Below are positions 32,416 through 42,467 of a stretch of 64,000 nucleotides of DNA, one piece after another. Both the position numbers and the translations under genes were made by a program. This DNA comes from Oncomelania hupensis (taxonomy: Eukaryota; Mollusca; Gastropoda; Littorinimorpha; Pomatiopsidae), in assembly GCA_036898135.1 (NCBI GenBank), contig CM072512.1, positions 5,974,828 to 6,038,827 on the forward strand. The letters run 5' to 3'. A model generated the notes under the pieces. The model was not told where the DNA came from and searched no databases. It was given only the letters and a program-made list of their open reading frames with translations. Every line of letters starts with the position of its first letter. The stretch's first letter is position 1.

Positions 32416-32760
32416 GAACCGCACCCGTTTGAGGACAGACATGAAGGATACTGAGGCGCAGAGTTTTTTCTCCTTCAGTCTGTCTGCAGCTGTTATCTGA
32501 AGGCGTGACATGTCCAGAGAGCCGTCCATGATTTTCCATCGTCTGTCCACTTTCTGGCGTCTTGCCTCCTCCCGTTGTTGTTATAGGATGGCTTTTGCAA
32601 GGGTCTCGTGCCGGTGACGTGGCCAAAACACGCCAGCTTCCTCCTGTTTACAATCGCAAGGAGTGGTTCTTCACTCACCACGATCTTGACGTGGTCATTG
32701 GTCTTGCTCTCATGCCGAGCAATTTGCAGCAAATCCGCAATACCCATCACCCTCTTCTAC
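32415..32760 (-). pseudogene. Second RTE-like LINE lineage, C-terminal fragment
   Basis: Minus-strand frame 32750-32493 reads NDHVKIVVSEEPLLAIVN then RRKLACFGHVTG, followed by decayed KPSYNN, NGRRQDARKW and WTALW blocks. Widespread animal LINEs of the RTE type carry EEPLLA.VKRRKLAWFGHVTR and then GRRRGRQ.K.W.DN...WT in this order. The final codons near 32430 correspond to a MSP.RPN-like end. It differs clearly from the GGATA-tailed family (RRKL.CFGH against KRKLRWYGH), so it is a separate lineage. Frameshifts and an unusual insertion make it a pseudogene. Confidence 0.6.
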
Positions 32761-32763
32761 CTG

Positions 32764-32995
32764 AATCTACAGCTAGTGCAATCTTTGAAACAAGCCACAA
32801 GGCTGATTGAGGCAGGAAGAGAATCTACAGCTAGAGCAATCTTTGAAACAAGCCACAAGGCTGATTGAGGCAGGAAGAGAATCTACAGCTAGAGCAATCT
32901 TTGAAACAAGCCACAAGGCTGATTGAGGCAGGAAGAGAATCTACAGCTAGTGCAATCTTTGAAACAAGCCACAAGGCTGATTGAGGCAGGAAAAT
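32764..32995. repeat. 58-bp tandem repeat, four copies
   Basis: Units start with AATCTACAGCTAG at 32764, 32822, 32880 and 32938, exactly 58 bases apart, and are nearly identical (AGCTAGTGC in units 1 and 4, AGCTAGAGC in units 2 and 3). Confidence 0.95.
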
Positions 32996-33476
32996 GGCCA
33001 CTTTAACGTTCAGCGAGAGCGACGCACTTCCGACAGTGTTATTTCTCAACCGAATGTCTATTTTCTTCGTTTATAGGCTAAAGTTCGTTGTCTTTCATTA
33101 CTCTGTCTGTCTGTCTATCTGCCTGTCTCTCCTTGTCATTGTTTATCAATCACTGTAACGGCAAATGTGTGCCACACTGTTCGACTTGCTTGACCATCAC
33201 CTTCACATAATGTTTTACTGTTTTTTAAACCATATTCTACCCCTATAATGGTGTATGTGGGTGTGTAAGTGTATGTGGGTGTGTGTGGGTGTGTAAGTGG
33301 ACGAGTATGTGTGGACTTGTGCAAACGCCTGTGAGTGTGTGTGAAGCATGTAGCATGTTTCAGTCCCTATGCATCTGTCGGTCGACCCTGTTTCATGTGT
33401 GACCAACCCCCCCCCCCCCCCCCCCCCCCCTTTAACGTCTCAACCCGTTCTTTAAAGCAACAAACCCTCAGTATAG
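32996..33476. other. Unassigned, with TG repeat and a C run
   Basis: TG-rich sequence at 33250-33345 and a run of about 24 C at 33407-33430. No gene. Confidence 0.6.
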
Positions 33477-33816
33477 TTAATTACAATGGCAGTCCCACTC
33501 CTTTAGTAACGTTAATTCCAATGGCAGTCCCACTCCTTTAGTAACGTTAATTACAATGGCAGTCCCACTCCTTTAGTAACGTTAATTACAATGGCAGTCC
33601 CCAACTCCTTTAGTAACGCTAATTACAATGGCAGTCCCCCACTCCTTTACTAAAGTTAATTACAATGGCAGTCCCCCACTCCTTTACTAAAGTTAATTAC
33701 AATGGCAGTCCTCCACTCCTTTAGTAAAGTTAATTACAATGACAGTCCCCCACTCCTTTAGTAAAGTTAATTACAATGACAGTCCTCCACTCCTTTAGTA
33801 AAGTTAATTACAATGG
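33477..33816. repeat. 36-bp minisatellite, left arm
   Basis: About nine units of TTTAGTAACGTTAATTACAA then TGGCAGTCCCCCACTCC. Early units read AACG, later ones AAAG. The same repeat continues at 35243 beyond the LINE. Confidence 0.9.
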
Positions 33817-33890
33817 CAAAACACAGATTACCAGTACCAGCAAAACGGGATTGGGGATTTTTGGTCTCTTGAGCTGAAAAAAGGTCTATA

Positions 33891-34520
33891 ATTGATTCTT
33901 TGCCTACTTTTGTAGACTGGTGTGATGACAATTATTTGGAAATGAATGTTTCTAAGACCAAAGAACTTATTGTTGAATTCAGAAGAGACAGAGATGATGT
34001 TGCTGTAAGCACAATCCATGGTGAAAATATTGAAGTGGTAGAGACCTACAAATACCTTGATACAATTCTTGATAATAAGCTAAAATGGGATGCCAATACT
34101 GAAGCGATTGTCAAGCGTGGGCAGCAGAGAGTATACCTTCTCAGAAAACTCTACTCTTTTTCAGTAGACCAAAAAATACTTAGTCTGTTTTACCAGTCTT
34201 TCATTGAGAGTCTTTTGACTTTTTCATTCATATGCTGGTTTCCTAGTCTGTCGGTTAGAGATATAAATAGTCTCTACAGCATTGTGAAAACGTGTTCCAA
34301 AATTACCGGCGATGAGCAAAGGAACCTATCTGCCTTCTGTAATCAGCAAATCGCAAGGAAAGCTAAACAGATTGTCAGAAAACCGGAACATATTTTGGCC
34401 GATGAGTTTGTACGTCTGCCTTCAAAACGTCGTTTTGCTCAACCCATTTCGAAAACTAAAAGATATTCAAACTCATTTGTACCCTCTGCTGTCCGCCTTC
34501 TCAACGCCTATACAATGTAA
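33891..34520 (+). pseudogene. LINE RT C-terminal part (L2/CR1/Rex-like)
   Basis: The open frame (about 206 codons) begins just after where the RT catalytic FADD motif would be. It has FVDWCDDNYLEMNVSKTKEL, the YKYL strand, a KRGQQRVYLLRKLYSFSV block, an LSLFYQSFIESLLTFSFICW block, and the C-terminal FVRLPSKRRFAQP and SFVPSAVRLLN motifs. These are the ordered post-catalytic blocks of L2/CR1-group LINEs. It is fully open in this part but lacks the endonuclease and RT palm, so it cannot be active. The related copy at 63086 shares the FYR.FIESVLT.GFICWF and MLPSGRRLR blocks. Confidence 0.8.
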
Positions 34521-35242
34521 AAAAAGTTGTGTTTTTTTGTTTTGTTTTAAATTTACTATTGATTTTATTGATTATGTGTCTTTATAGACAATAGATATAA
34601 GCTGCTGTGTGAGTGGGTGAGTGTGGGTATAATTCCAGAGAGAGCGAGGAGATTTTTGCTGGTAGAAATTATTATCTGTGATATTTGTTTTATAGTTTTA
34701 TAGGTTATATTTTATTTTATAGTTTATTTATGCATTTAACAGCACATTTATTGATTGATTGGAATTAATCTCCGTGTGTATGTAAGGTCATTTTTGATTT
34801 TTATTCTAATTCTTATTGGTTATTACTGCGCTAACGCTGCCTTTGTAATCGTATTGCCCAGCTTGAGAGGATTGAAGTTGTGTGGCATTGTTTTGTGCTG
34901 TATTGTGTTGTGTTGTATTGTGTTGTATTGTATGGTATTGGATTGTATTGCTGGGATGTACATCTTGTACTGTAGCTTCTGCGGAGAAACTATTATCTGT
35001 GATATATCGGGCCAGTTTATCTTTTATGACTTTTTATGACATTCACCTCTAGTTTATTGTATGTATTTAACTGTATGTTTCGTTATCTATTTGTTTTATT
35101 TATTATTTTTTGATTGGACTATTTCTCATGTGTATGTAATAATATTTTTAATTCTTTCTGGTAATTGTGCTGATGCTGCCATTGTAATTGCTCAGGTTGA
35201 GATGAATAAAGTTGTATTGTATTGTATTGTATTGTATTGTAT
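34521..35242 (+). repeat. Duplicated LINE 3' untranslated region
   Basis: Two successive units share the order ATTATTATCTGTGATAT, TAGTTTATT.ATG.ATTTAAC, TTGATTGGA.T..TCTC, TGTGTATGTAA, GCTGC.ATTGTAAT.GC and TTGAG, each ending in a TTGTA/TTGTG-rich tail (34880-34950 and 35212-35242). They are roughly 300 bases each and diverged. Confidence 0.65.
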
Positions 35243-35625
35243 AGTCCCACTCCTTTAGTAACGTTAATTACAATGACAGTCCCCCCACTCCTTTAGTAAC
35301 GTTAATTACAATGGCAGTCCCCCACTCCTTTAGTAAAGTTAATTACAATGGCAGTCCCCCACCCTTTTAGTAAAGTTAATTACAATGGCAGTCCCCCACT
35401 GCTTAGTAAAGTTAATTACAATGGCAGTCCCCCACTGCTTAGTAAAGTTAATTACAATGGCAGTCCCCCACTGCTTAGTAAAGTTAATTACAATGGCAGT
35501 CCCCCACTGCTTAGTAAAGTTAATTACAATGGCAGTCCCCCACTGCTTAGTAAAGTTAATTACAATGGCAGTCCCCCACTCCTTTAGTAAAGTTAATTAC
35601 AATGGCAGTCCCACTCCTTTCATTC
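35243..35625. repeat. 36-bp minisatellite, right arm
   Basis: About ten units of TAGTAAAGTTAATTACAATG then GCAGTCCCCCACTGCT. A run of near-identical 37-base units at 35390-35580 is the most homogeneous part. Confidence 0.9.
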
Positions 35626-35950
35626 CTAGCCTTCGTCTCTTTATAAAAGTGAAGTCTAAAATGGCCTCGTAACCTCTGGTAAAACTTCACTTCCTTGGCA
35701 AACAAGAAAATTAAATCTTGGTTAGTCGGGGGCGGTCGGAAAGTGAATAAAAGATCTTAATTAAGGACTGAAACAGAAGCGGGCCGGTCCAGGTAGAACC
35801 AATAAAAACTCTGATTGTTTTTGTTAGCAGCGTGACTTTGATCAATGCAGTAAGTTAGCTCTATATCTAAGGACGAACTAACTGCTTGACGACCATTTTA
35901 AAAAAATCAATCAACCATTCTTTAAAAGGATGGACAGAACAAAAGAAAGA

Positions 35951-35999
<49 letters not shown>

Positions 36000-36107
36000 C
36001 GCGGCAAACAACTACTTTAAAATAATCAGGTGGGCGTTCACTTTGACGCTCTGTTCAAGTAATCACTGAAACCAGTAAAGTCATCGAGGTCTTTAAAGAG
36101 AACCAGT
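35626..36107. other. Unassigned, with a GA microsatellite
   Basis: GA units lie at 35957-35998. The rest matches nothing else. Confidence 0.5.
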
Positions 36108-36250
36108 AGCAAGGATGCCCGTTTATTTTGTTTTTGTGATACTAAGTTTACATGGGAAACGGCTTTTGCTGTCACATTAAAAGATAATATACCGACTGCC
36201 AGACTTTGAATTGTAGGCGTCTGTTCTTGTTTGTCTGGCAAACAACAACA
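36108..36250 (+). repeat. Segment duplicated at 37790-37950
   Basis: GGATG..., TTTAGTTT/ATTTTGTTT, ACTAAGTTTAC/AATAAGTTTAC, GCTGTCACATTAAAAGATAA against GCTGTCACATGAAAAGATAA, GAATTGTAG and AAACAACAAC occur in the same order in both. Confidence 0.6.
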
Positions 36251-37526
36251 ATTGATCATCTTAAACACATTTTCGCTGCGGTGATATTTTTAGACTCAAC
36301 CTTAATGCGATTAATAGGCAGGTAAACCAACGTATTCATCGATTTATCTCAAATCCAAAATTTTCTTTGTTAAATTTGTTTTCACTTAATCGTATTTTTT
36401 TATGGCGGGGTCGCACTCAATATGAATTTTGAAAGAATATTACACGCTGAAATGGTGATACGGGGGTCAATTGTTTCAGGGTGCTTCGTAAACTAACGGT
36501 GGAGATAAAGGGATTAGGAATGTATACCCACTTCATTTATTTCTTCTTTAAAAGGAGGATAGAAAATGTGGCGAACAAACTGCCTTAAGGTTATTCACTA
36601 GCAACAGCATTGGGACCCTTACCATGTCAGTTCTTTCACGGGGCGTGAAAACTAAGGCGAGAACAGGGTTGGATTGTAAGTGGACGTCCACTTCGATTTA
36701 ACGATATTCCCCCCCCCCCTCCAAGCTGAAGAACCACACCCGACATAACAATCTACATTCCTCAGCAAGAAGAAATCCAGCCTAACGAACCACCATTCTA
36801 CATTTAAAATTTCTTTATCAAAATTCCTGACTCAAACAAAATCCTTGCACAGGTTTCCCTCGGTTAATTTTCTTATACCTCAGGTCCGTCTTTTGCCCGT
36901 AACTGCATGACTTTAACAGAAATCAATTTTCTCTTAAATAAAGAATGGCAGATCAATATATACGTTCGCACGTTACAGACACTCCTACTACTCACACAAC
37001 CAACGCACATCTATCACTTAAACATGGAGTCCAAAGAAGAGTGGCTATTAGCAGACGGAAAGGAAATAAAAATTTTATTTCTGGAACATTCTTTTTCTTA
37101 AAATAGAGATTGATTGCATCCAATACCATTGTATAAAGCATGAAGAAAACGCGAGTATATAAACTTTAATAAGCACTGACATTTTAACATCTTTGAATAT
37201 TGACAGTAACTGAGGGCAGACTTCACACAAAAATCAATTATCTCTTCTGAGAGTGGCAAACACGCCAGGTCGCCTTTCTAAATGTTAAAAAAAACCACAA
37301 TGAAAAGTCACTCTGTGCGTCTGCCAAACTTAAGAAACACCCACTGGCGAAGGAGGATCGCTTTAAAATTCTACAGAGAAGTTTTAAACTTCCATCTGTT
37401 TGAATTCAATCCTTTAAGCTGTGCGTAGAGGATCCCAGCTTTAAACTGAAGAAATACCAATTCCATTGATTCAAAAATCTACGCCTTTAAATTATTAAAG
37501 ACATAACATTGTGAGTGGATAACGTC
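36251..37526. other. Unassigned, apparently low-repeat sequence
   Basis: About 1.3 kb without recognisable elements apart from a C run near 36710. A 64-codon ORF at 36907 has no domain. It could be intronic, given the possible exon at 37656. Confidence 0.4.
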
Positions 37527-37530
37527 TCTT

Positions 37531-37600
37531 TTCTTCTTCTTCTTCTTCTTCTTCTTCTTCTTCTTCTTCTTCTTCTTCTTCTTCTTCTTCTTCTTCTTCT
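37531..37600. repeat. (CTT)n microsatellite
   Basis: About 23 CTT units. Confidence 0.95.
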
Positions 37601-37655
37601 TGATTTAAACTGACAAGTAACCTTCTGCTTTAAACTGACAAATAACATTCTGCAG

Positions 37656-37784
37656 GACGACAGACAGGACGCTCCAGTCCTCTTGCCAACGGCTACCTAT
37701 ACCACCTGAACGCTGTGAAACAGGATGTCGACTCCTTCTACCCTAATGCCACCCCGACCTCCTGGAAGAGCAAGGGACTGAGAG
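37656..37784 (+). CDS. Candidate host exon (unrecognised)
   Basis: A GC-richer 129-base block is bounded on the left by a possible acceptor (CATTCTGCAG before 37656) and on the right by a possible donor (GAGAG/GTGAAG at 37784/37785). One frame (phase 2) is open throughout and reads, in part, LANGYLYHLNAVKQDV and DSFYPNATPTSW; the other two frames have stops. The length is a multiple of three, as in many internal exons. The upstream pyrimidine tract is weak. It does not match a family I recognise. It lies in the least repetitive part of the window, which mildly supports it. Confidence 0.3.
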
Positions 37785-37789
37785 GTGAA

Positions 37790-37950
37790 GAGGATGTTTG
37801 CTTTTAGTTTGGTGACAATAAGTTTACTCAGGAAACTGCATTGCTGTCACATGAAAAGATAATGTACAGGGTAATCGTTGTTGACAACCAGCGCTAAGCT
37901 TAGGAATTGTAGTAGGCGACCCTTCCGTTAGTTCATAAACAAACAACAAC
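37790..37950 (+). repeat. Segment duplicated from or to 36108-36250
   Basis: See the partner at 36108. The two are in the same orientation 1.7 kb apart and moderately diverged. Confidence 0.6.
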
Positions 37951-37984
37951 CTTGATTTTATTTATTTTGTTTATTCAATCGTTC

Positions 37985-38097
37985 CAAAATAGCGCTTTTC
38001 CAGCTCAAGAGCTGCTCAAGACGATGGACAATACAGGATCTAACTCAAACCGCCCGAGGCGCCCACTTGCAGCCTTTGGGCGCATCGTCTGACGCCC
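37985..38097 (+). repeat. Dispersed repeat family D, copy
   Basis: Contains TAGCGCTTTTCCAGCTCAAG, AGCTGCTCAAG, ACAGGATCTAACTCAAACCG, CCCGAGGCGCCCACTTGCAG and GGGCGCATCGTCTGACGCC. The same series occurs at 51615 and 52760 on the plus strand and at 6905 on the minus strand. Short, non-coding and dispersed: SINE-like or MITE-like. Confidence 0.65.
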
Positions 38098-38648
38098 GGA
38101 CAACTGAGCACAATTCTGGGTTAATATTTAGAGACCAACAGACATAAAGACATGAATTTATTGATTAATAATCAATATGGCAGGTTTAAAAAAAATGTTT
38201 TTTTTTGTTTTTTTGTTTGTTTGTCTTGATCTTAAATTTTTTTCCGGCGGGGCAACAGTCACTGTTGTGGACTTTGAAAAGGATCTGTGGCGGTAACATG
38301 TGTGATCTGGGGACCTTTTAACCAGTAACTGCTTGAAGTCAATCCATTTCGCGGGGCGGTGGATCAACGCTTTAAGTGTGTTCCCATTCTAGTGGATTTT
38401 GGTCTCATCTGGAATCCGCTTCTCTCTCTCTGTCTCTCTCTGTCTCTGTCTCTCTCTCTCTCTGCTGGCGGAATGGAAATAGAAATAGAGGCGGAAAGCT
38501 TCCAGAACACAGCCAGCAGCGCTGAGTATCTCAACATGCCCTGGCGAAACGAACAACTGTTGTCATCCTGTCACATAGAAAATAATTCACTGCTGGAAAA
38601 TTGGCCACAGAGATAACCTGCTCGTTAAACTTTGTCGCGCTTGGCGAA
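38098..38648. other. Unassigned, with a (CT)n tract
   Basis: CT repeats lie at 38421-38463. The 85-codon ORF at 38359-38616 crosses them and then reads GGMEIEIEAESF onward to a stop, without a recognisable domain. Confidence 0.4.
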
Positions 38649-38726
<78 letters not shown>

Positions 38727-38788
38727 TAAAAGATTGTATTGTATTGTATTGTATTGTATTGTATTGTATTGTATTGTATTGTATTGTG
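38649..38788. repeat. (ATT)n then (GTATT)n microsatellites
   Basis: ATT units run to 38727, then GTATT pentamers from 38734 to 38788. The pentamer is the same as the LINE tail at 35212, but no LINE sequence precedes it here. Confidence 0.95.
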
Positions 38789-39742
38789 TTACGACTGAGA
38801 CGCGCACGACAACTACGAACGTTTTGTTTTGCGTACAAAGAGTGCAATGATAGTATTCGCTTTCTCGTTTGGTTCTATGCTGTTACTGTAAAAGCTTGAC
38901 GAAAAGCTTGGGAATATTCCAGATCTATCGAGTATATATAACATTCTATGACGTAAGGCCGTGCGAGTTTTACTGTGACTATCTTTATTCTGACTGGTTA
39001 GTGATAAGAATATTCTTCGTCTTTCGATACTTTTTTTTATAGAGACCATAAATTAAACTCTGTCTGCGCGTTTACGTTTGAAGGGAGTGTCTTTGGGACA
39101 GTGTTTGATTGCAATTGTTGATGCTGTTTGCGTCTTTTGCTCAATAAAGTAGGTAAACTTTCTAAAGACGACTCTTGTTGAATGCTAGGATTTCCTGGAT
39201 ACGAATTCCAGTTACACAAATTCAATCATCGGGGCTGAATTGAGATTTGCAGTGTAGCAGTACTGTATTGGATTGTTTTGTATTATATTGTATCATATGC
39301 ATTGAGTGTATTGTATTGTGTTGCATTTCTTACAAAGTTGCAATTTAACTGTTGTGACATTCATTCCAGAACAAATATTGGATAGTATTGATTGCATTGT
39401 GTTGCATTTATTACAAAGTTGCGATTTGTCGATGGCATTAGCTGTGACATCACTTCTAGAACAAAACCATTTCATGTGACACTAGCTGCGAGACAGGGTC
39501 GACCTCCCTATGTTCCTCATACTCTGTCCCGGCCAAGCAGCGACAACTCTGGCCATCTTCCACAGCTCTCGCATTTCCTCCGTCTTCATCTTCAGAAGGT
39601 TCGGAGGAAGACATTACAAGAGACTGCGACTAGGTTCTGCTGTCACTGAAGCGCTAATAAGTTTGATGTAAACTGTGGTGTAGGTGATCCCAAAATTATT
39701 ATTGGAAGCTGCGACATCTTCTGTGCATCGAATATCAAACGG
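38789..39742. other. Unassigned, with an 82-bp imperfect tandem duplication
   Basis: The blocks TGTGTTGCATTTCTTACAAA (near 39318) and TGTGTTGCATTTATTACAAA (near 39400) each lead to a TGTGACAT.A.TTC.AGAAC segment, an imperfect duplication about 82 bases apart. No gene is called. Confidence 0.5.
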
Positions 39743-39793
<51 letters not shown>

Positions 39794-39830
39794 ATCATCA
39801 ATCATCAATCATCATCATCATCATCATTCA
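39743..39830. repeat. (ATC)n microsatellite
   Basis: ATC units with AATC interruptions at the right end. Sequence from 39831 to 40160 is unassigned and holds the LTR element's insertion site. Confidence 0.9.
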
Positions 39831-40160
39831 AGAAATAACTAATAACAGAAATATAGCCAGGCAAACTGTCCGGGCCGTTTTAGGAGCTGGTGAGATAGCC
39901 TTGTGGTAGCACATGAGCCAAGTGTTTTGTGTCTCACTAGCCCCGTGACCACTGAAGACGCTCCCAGAGTAGAAACAGCTGCCTGGTCAGGATAGCTAAC
40001 AAATGCAATGGAGACCTATTTCCACAACCGTAGTGCACACTAGTAAGACAGTGGCACTGTCAAAGTTATGGTTGTGAACGCTGCTGTGCTGCTGCTGCAG
40101 CAAATCTTAAACTTTACAGTTTCTCTGCCTAAAATCTTATTTAAGGGTTGTGATCTATCG

Positions 40161-40165
40161 GTTTT
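40161..40165. other. Target site duplication, left (GTTTT)
   Basis: GTTTT directly before the LTR start TGTCATG. The same five bases follow the right LTR at 47356-47360. Confidence 0.9.
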
Positions 40166-41684
40166 TGTCATGTGGGGTTTATGGGCTCTGCACAATGGAA
40201 TTATGGACCCTCACGTATATTCGGTGGGAACTGCTAGTAAGTCACCCTATGAATTACTTTAATAAATTTATTTGTTTAGCTCGTTCCGTGTTAAGGTTGG
40301 GGTACAGAAATAGATAGAAAAATGGTAAAAGAATACTGTCACACTAGCTTTCACACGGCTATGAATCATAAGTAGTCCAGCCACTTGATAACAGTTAAAA
40401 TCACACATTTATTTCTTCTACTCTATACAAGATTCTCTAAGTACTAATCTAACTTAAAAAGTCTCTTTCAATGCTAATAGTTCGATCGCTGATAGTCTAG
40501 GCAGCTGTTATATCTTCCTTGGGCACTTTGCTATAATATTTCATGTAGATTTGGACTACTGTGGTCCGATTTACAGTTTCTGAAGAGTTGGACTACTGTG
40601 GTCCTGCTATGATCAGTTTAAGTGCACCTTCGTGTTATGCACTTAACTCATGAGTGGGGGTTCGAAGTCCTTCTGTGAGGTAGCTTCTGGTCCACCTGTG
40701 TCGTTGTGTAGTTGGGTTCCCTTGCCACGCTGTGGGGTCTGACAGGGAGTTTTCCGGGTCGCTCTTTCCGTCTTGTGCGGTAGAGGATACTCCGCCAACT
40801 AGTCGTTTCTGTGGAGTGGTGCGCCCAGGATAGCTCGCCTGCTCGTCTGTAATATAAGAGACGAAATTCTGCACAACCCTGAATAATCGGTTTGTGCAGA
40901 GCGTCTCACTGAAAGCCAAAGTAGCCCTCAGTGATAGCTCCACATCTCTATACATAAGCGACGAACATTCTGCTACTCCCGGGTTCCACTGGAATCTCAC
41001 TCTAAATTCCTATTCATACATGAATATCAATCGTGTCTAACTATACACATACAGAATTAATAATATTATAAACATTCCGTGGTACAGCCACTGGTCTGCA
41101 AACATACATATAAGTTAAACAACAGTGGTTCCGTACGGGATACAACATGGCGGCGCAACCGGTCGTGTTTCGCCTCGTGGTCGGCTCTTCCACGTGGTAC
41201 GGCAAATTCGGATTAATAATTCACCTTTATGCATAGCAAATTCCACAAACATAATTTCAACAATAATATAAATATATCACGATGAAACAGAAGGGTGTTC
41301 ATTTACCTGTTTGACAAGTTCAGGCCCGTTGTGACTTGATAGAATTCTATGCTTCTAAGTCCTGCTTCCTGGTCTAAGTGTGTAGAGATTTCTCTAGCTA
41401 TCTAGCTGTTCACACTTCGGTGTATTCCTCCCAACTGACCAAAACTGTGCGTGGTTTGGACCCAGTCAAACTGGCTCCAACCACTTTGCCTAAGCTCTCC
41501 CATTGGTTCCAACGGTCCGATTCAAAACTTAAGTGCTGACGTCACTGCGCTGTGTGTGTGGCTCAGGCTCGCAGTGTGCTGTAATTTAATTGCTGCTGTG
41601 TAATAGACTGACTCTCTACTATTACAAAGACTACACAATGCTAAATAGTCAACAAGCAGAGTTAATACTAGCCAGTTCGCGACA
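40166..41684 (-). repeat. 3' LTR (left in the window)
   Basis: 1,519 bp, at a constant offset of 5,671 from the right LTR, with no indel found. TG...CA ends are present. It contains a 121-codon ORF on the element's sense strand (41000-40635) that is identical in the other LTR; no domain is recognised. In sense orientation it has AATAAA-type signals near its 3' part (complement of TTTATTT near 40265 and 40408). Confidence 0.95.
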
Positions 41685-41700
41685 GGCTCCCTCAACTGAA
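41685..41700 (-). promoter_or_regulatory. Candidate polypurine tract
   Basis: Next to the 3' LTR the sense strand reads TTCAGTTGAGGGAGCC. The purine-rich GAGGGAG at this exact place is the likely plus-strand primer site, though it is short. Confidence 0.5.
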
Positions 41701-41851
41701 AAAAGGCGATGACTACTGGATTCGACCTTTTTCTACTACAGAGCCTAGTTTAACACTGCACTATCCTAGGGTCCTATTTACACACTAGTTAAGTTGCTCT
41801 ACCTGAGCTGCAATGCTGTGCCAGGTAGCTATGGACACTAGTGACAGGGTA

Positions 41852-42467
41852 TTACTGGGCGGGGACGAATTCTGGTGCTGTGGCCCTTAGTTGTGTTGGG
41901 TGGGCGACAGCTGCTGTGTCCTCCACGAGATGGCGACTGAGGTAGTCGGCTCCGTGGTTCTCTTTGCCGGGGATATACTCGATTTGGAATGAGTATGCCT
42001 GAAGGGTGAGTGCCCATCTCATCAGGCGAGAGTTCAAAGACTTGGAGGCTGCCAGGAACGATAGTGGTTGATGGTCCACCTGAACTGTGAAGTGGGTCCC
42101 ATACAGGTAGAGTTGAAACTTCTGTATGGCCCAGACTAGTCCAAGGCATTCTTTCTCCGACGTGGCGTAGTGGGTCTCGGCGGGTCTCGATTTTCTGCTG
42201 GCGTAGGCGACAGGGAATAGCGTCTCCGCATTCTTCGGGTCGCGCTGTAGCAGTACTGCTCCGAGGCCTAAGTCGCTTGCGTCGGTGCGTAGAACGAATG
42301 GCTGAGTCAAATCGGGTAGGTGGAGTACTGGCGCCGATGTCATTCTGTCCTTGAGTGTTTGGAATGCGGTCTCGCATTCGGCTGTCCATACTACTTTGTC
42401 CGGGGCGATTTTCCGGGTTCCATTTGTCAGTGGTACGGCGATGCTGTTGTAGTTGTGGATGAGCTTC
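41852..42467 (-). pseudogene. RT thumb remnant plus RNase H of the LTR element
   Basis: This frame is offset from the Gag-integrase frame. It begins with the end of an RT (an IHNYNSIAVPLTNGTRK thumb block, then VVWTAECETAFQTLK, which normally closes the RT connection). It continues into RNase H: FVLRTDASDLGLGAVLLQRD with the first catalytic Asp, then a SEKECLGLVWAIQKFQLYLY block with the catalytic Glu, VQVDHQPLSFL with the third acidic residue, and a KENHGADYLSRH C-terminal block. It stops at 41852. The RT fingers and palm, including the YxDD box, are missing; nothing like them is found elsewhere in the internal region. RNase H itself looks intact. Confidence 0.85.

Larger units (their letters stand above)
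33817..35242 (+). mobile_element. L2-like LINE, 5'-truncated, inside a minisatellite
   Basis: The insert consists of a 75-bp leader segment (copied also at 32148), the RT C-terminal coding part (33891-34520) and a 3' untranslated region made of two diverged tandem units, ending in (TTGTA)n at 35212-35242. It separates two arms of the same 36-bp minisatellite (33477-33816 and 35243-35625). The second 3' unit has ATGAATAAAG before the tail. Confidence 0.75.

Noticed and set aside
32764..32995. CRISPR-like array of 58-bp units
   Set aside because: Whole 58-bp units are near-identical with no variable spacers, and the context is an animal genome.
33407..33430. Run of about 24 C as a quadruplex or regulatory site
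   Set aside because: Homopolymer length is prone to sequencing error and there is no gene context.
38905..38945. Heat-shock-like promoter (GGAATATTCCAGA then TATATATAA)
   Set aside because: Motifs are short and expected by chance in AT-rich DNA; no ORF lies downstream.
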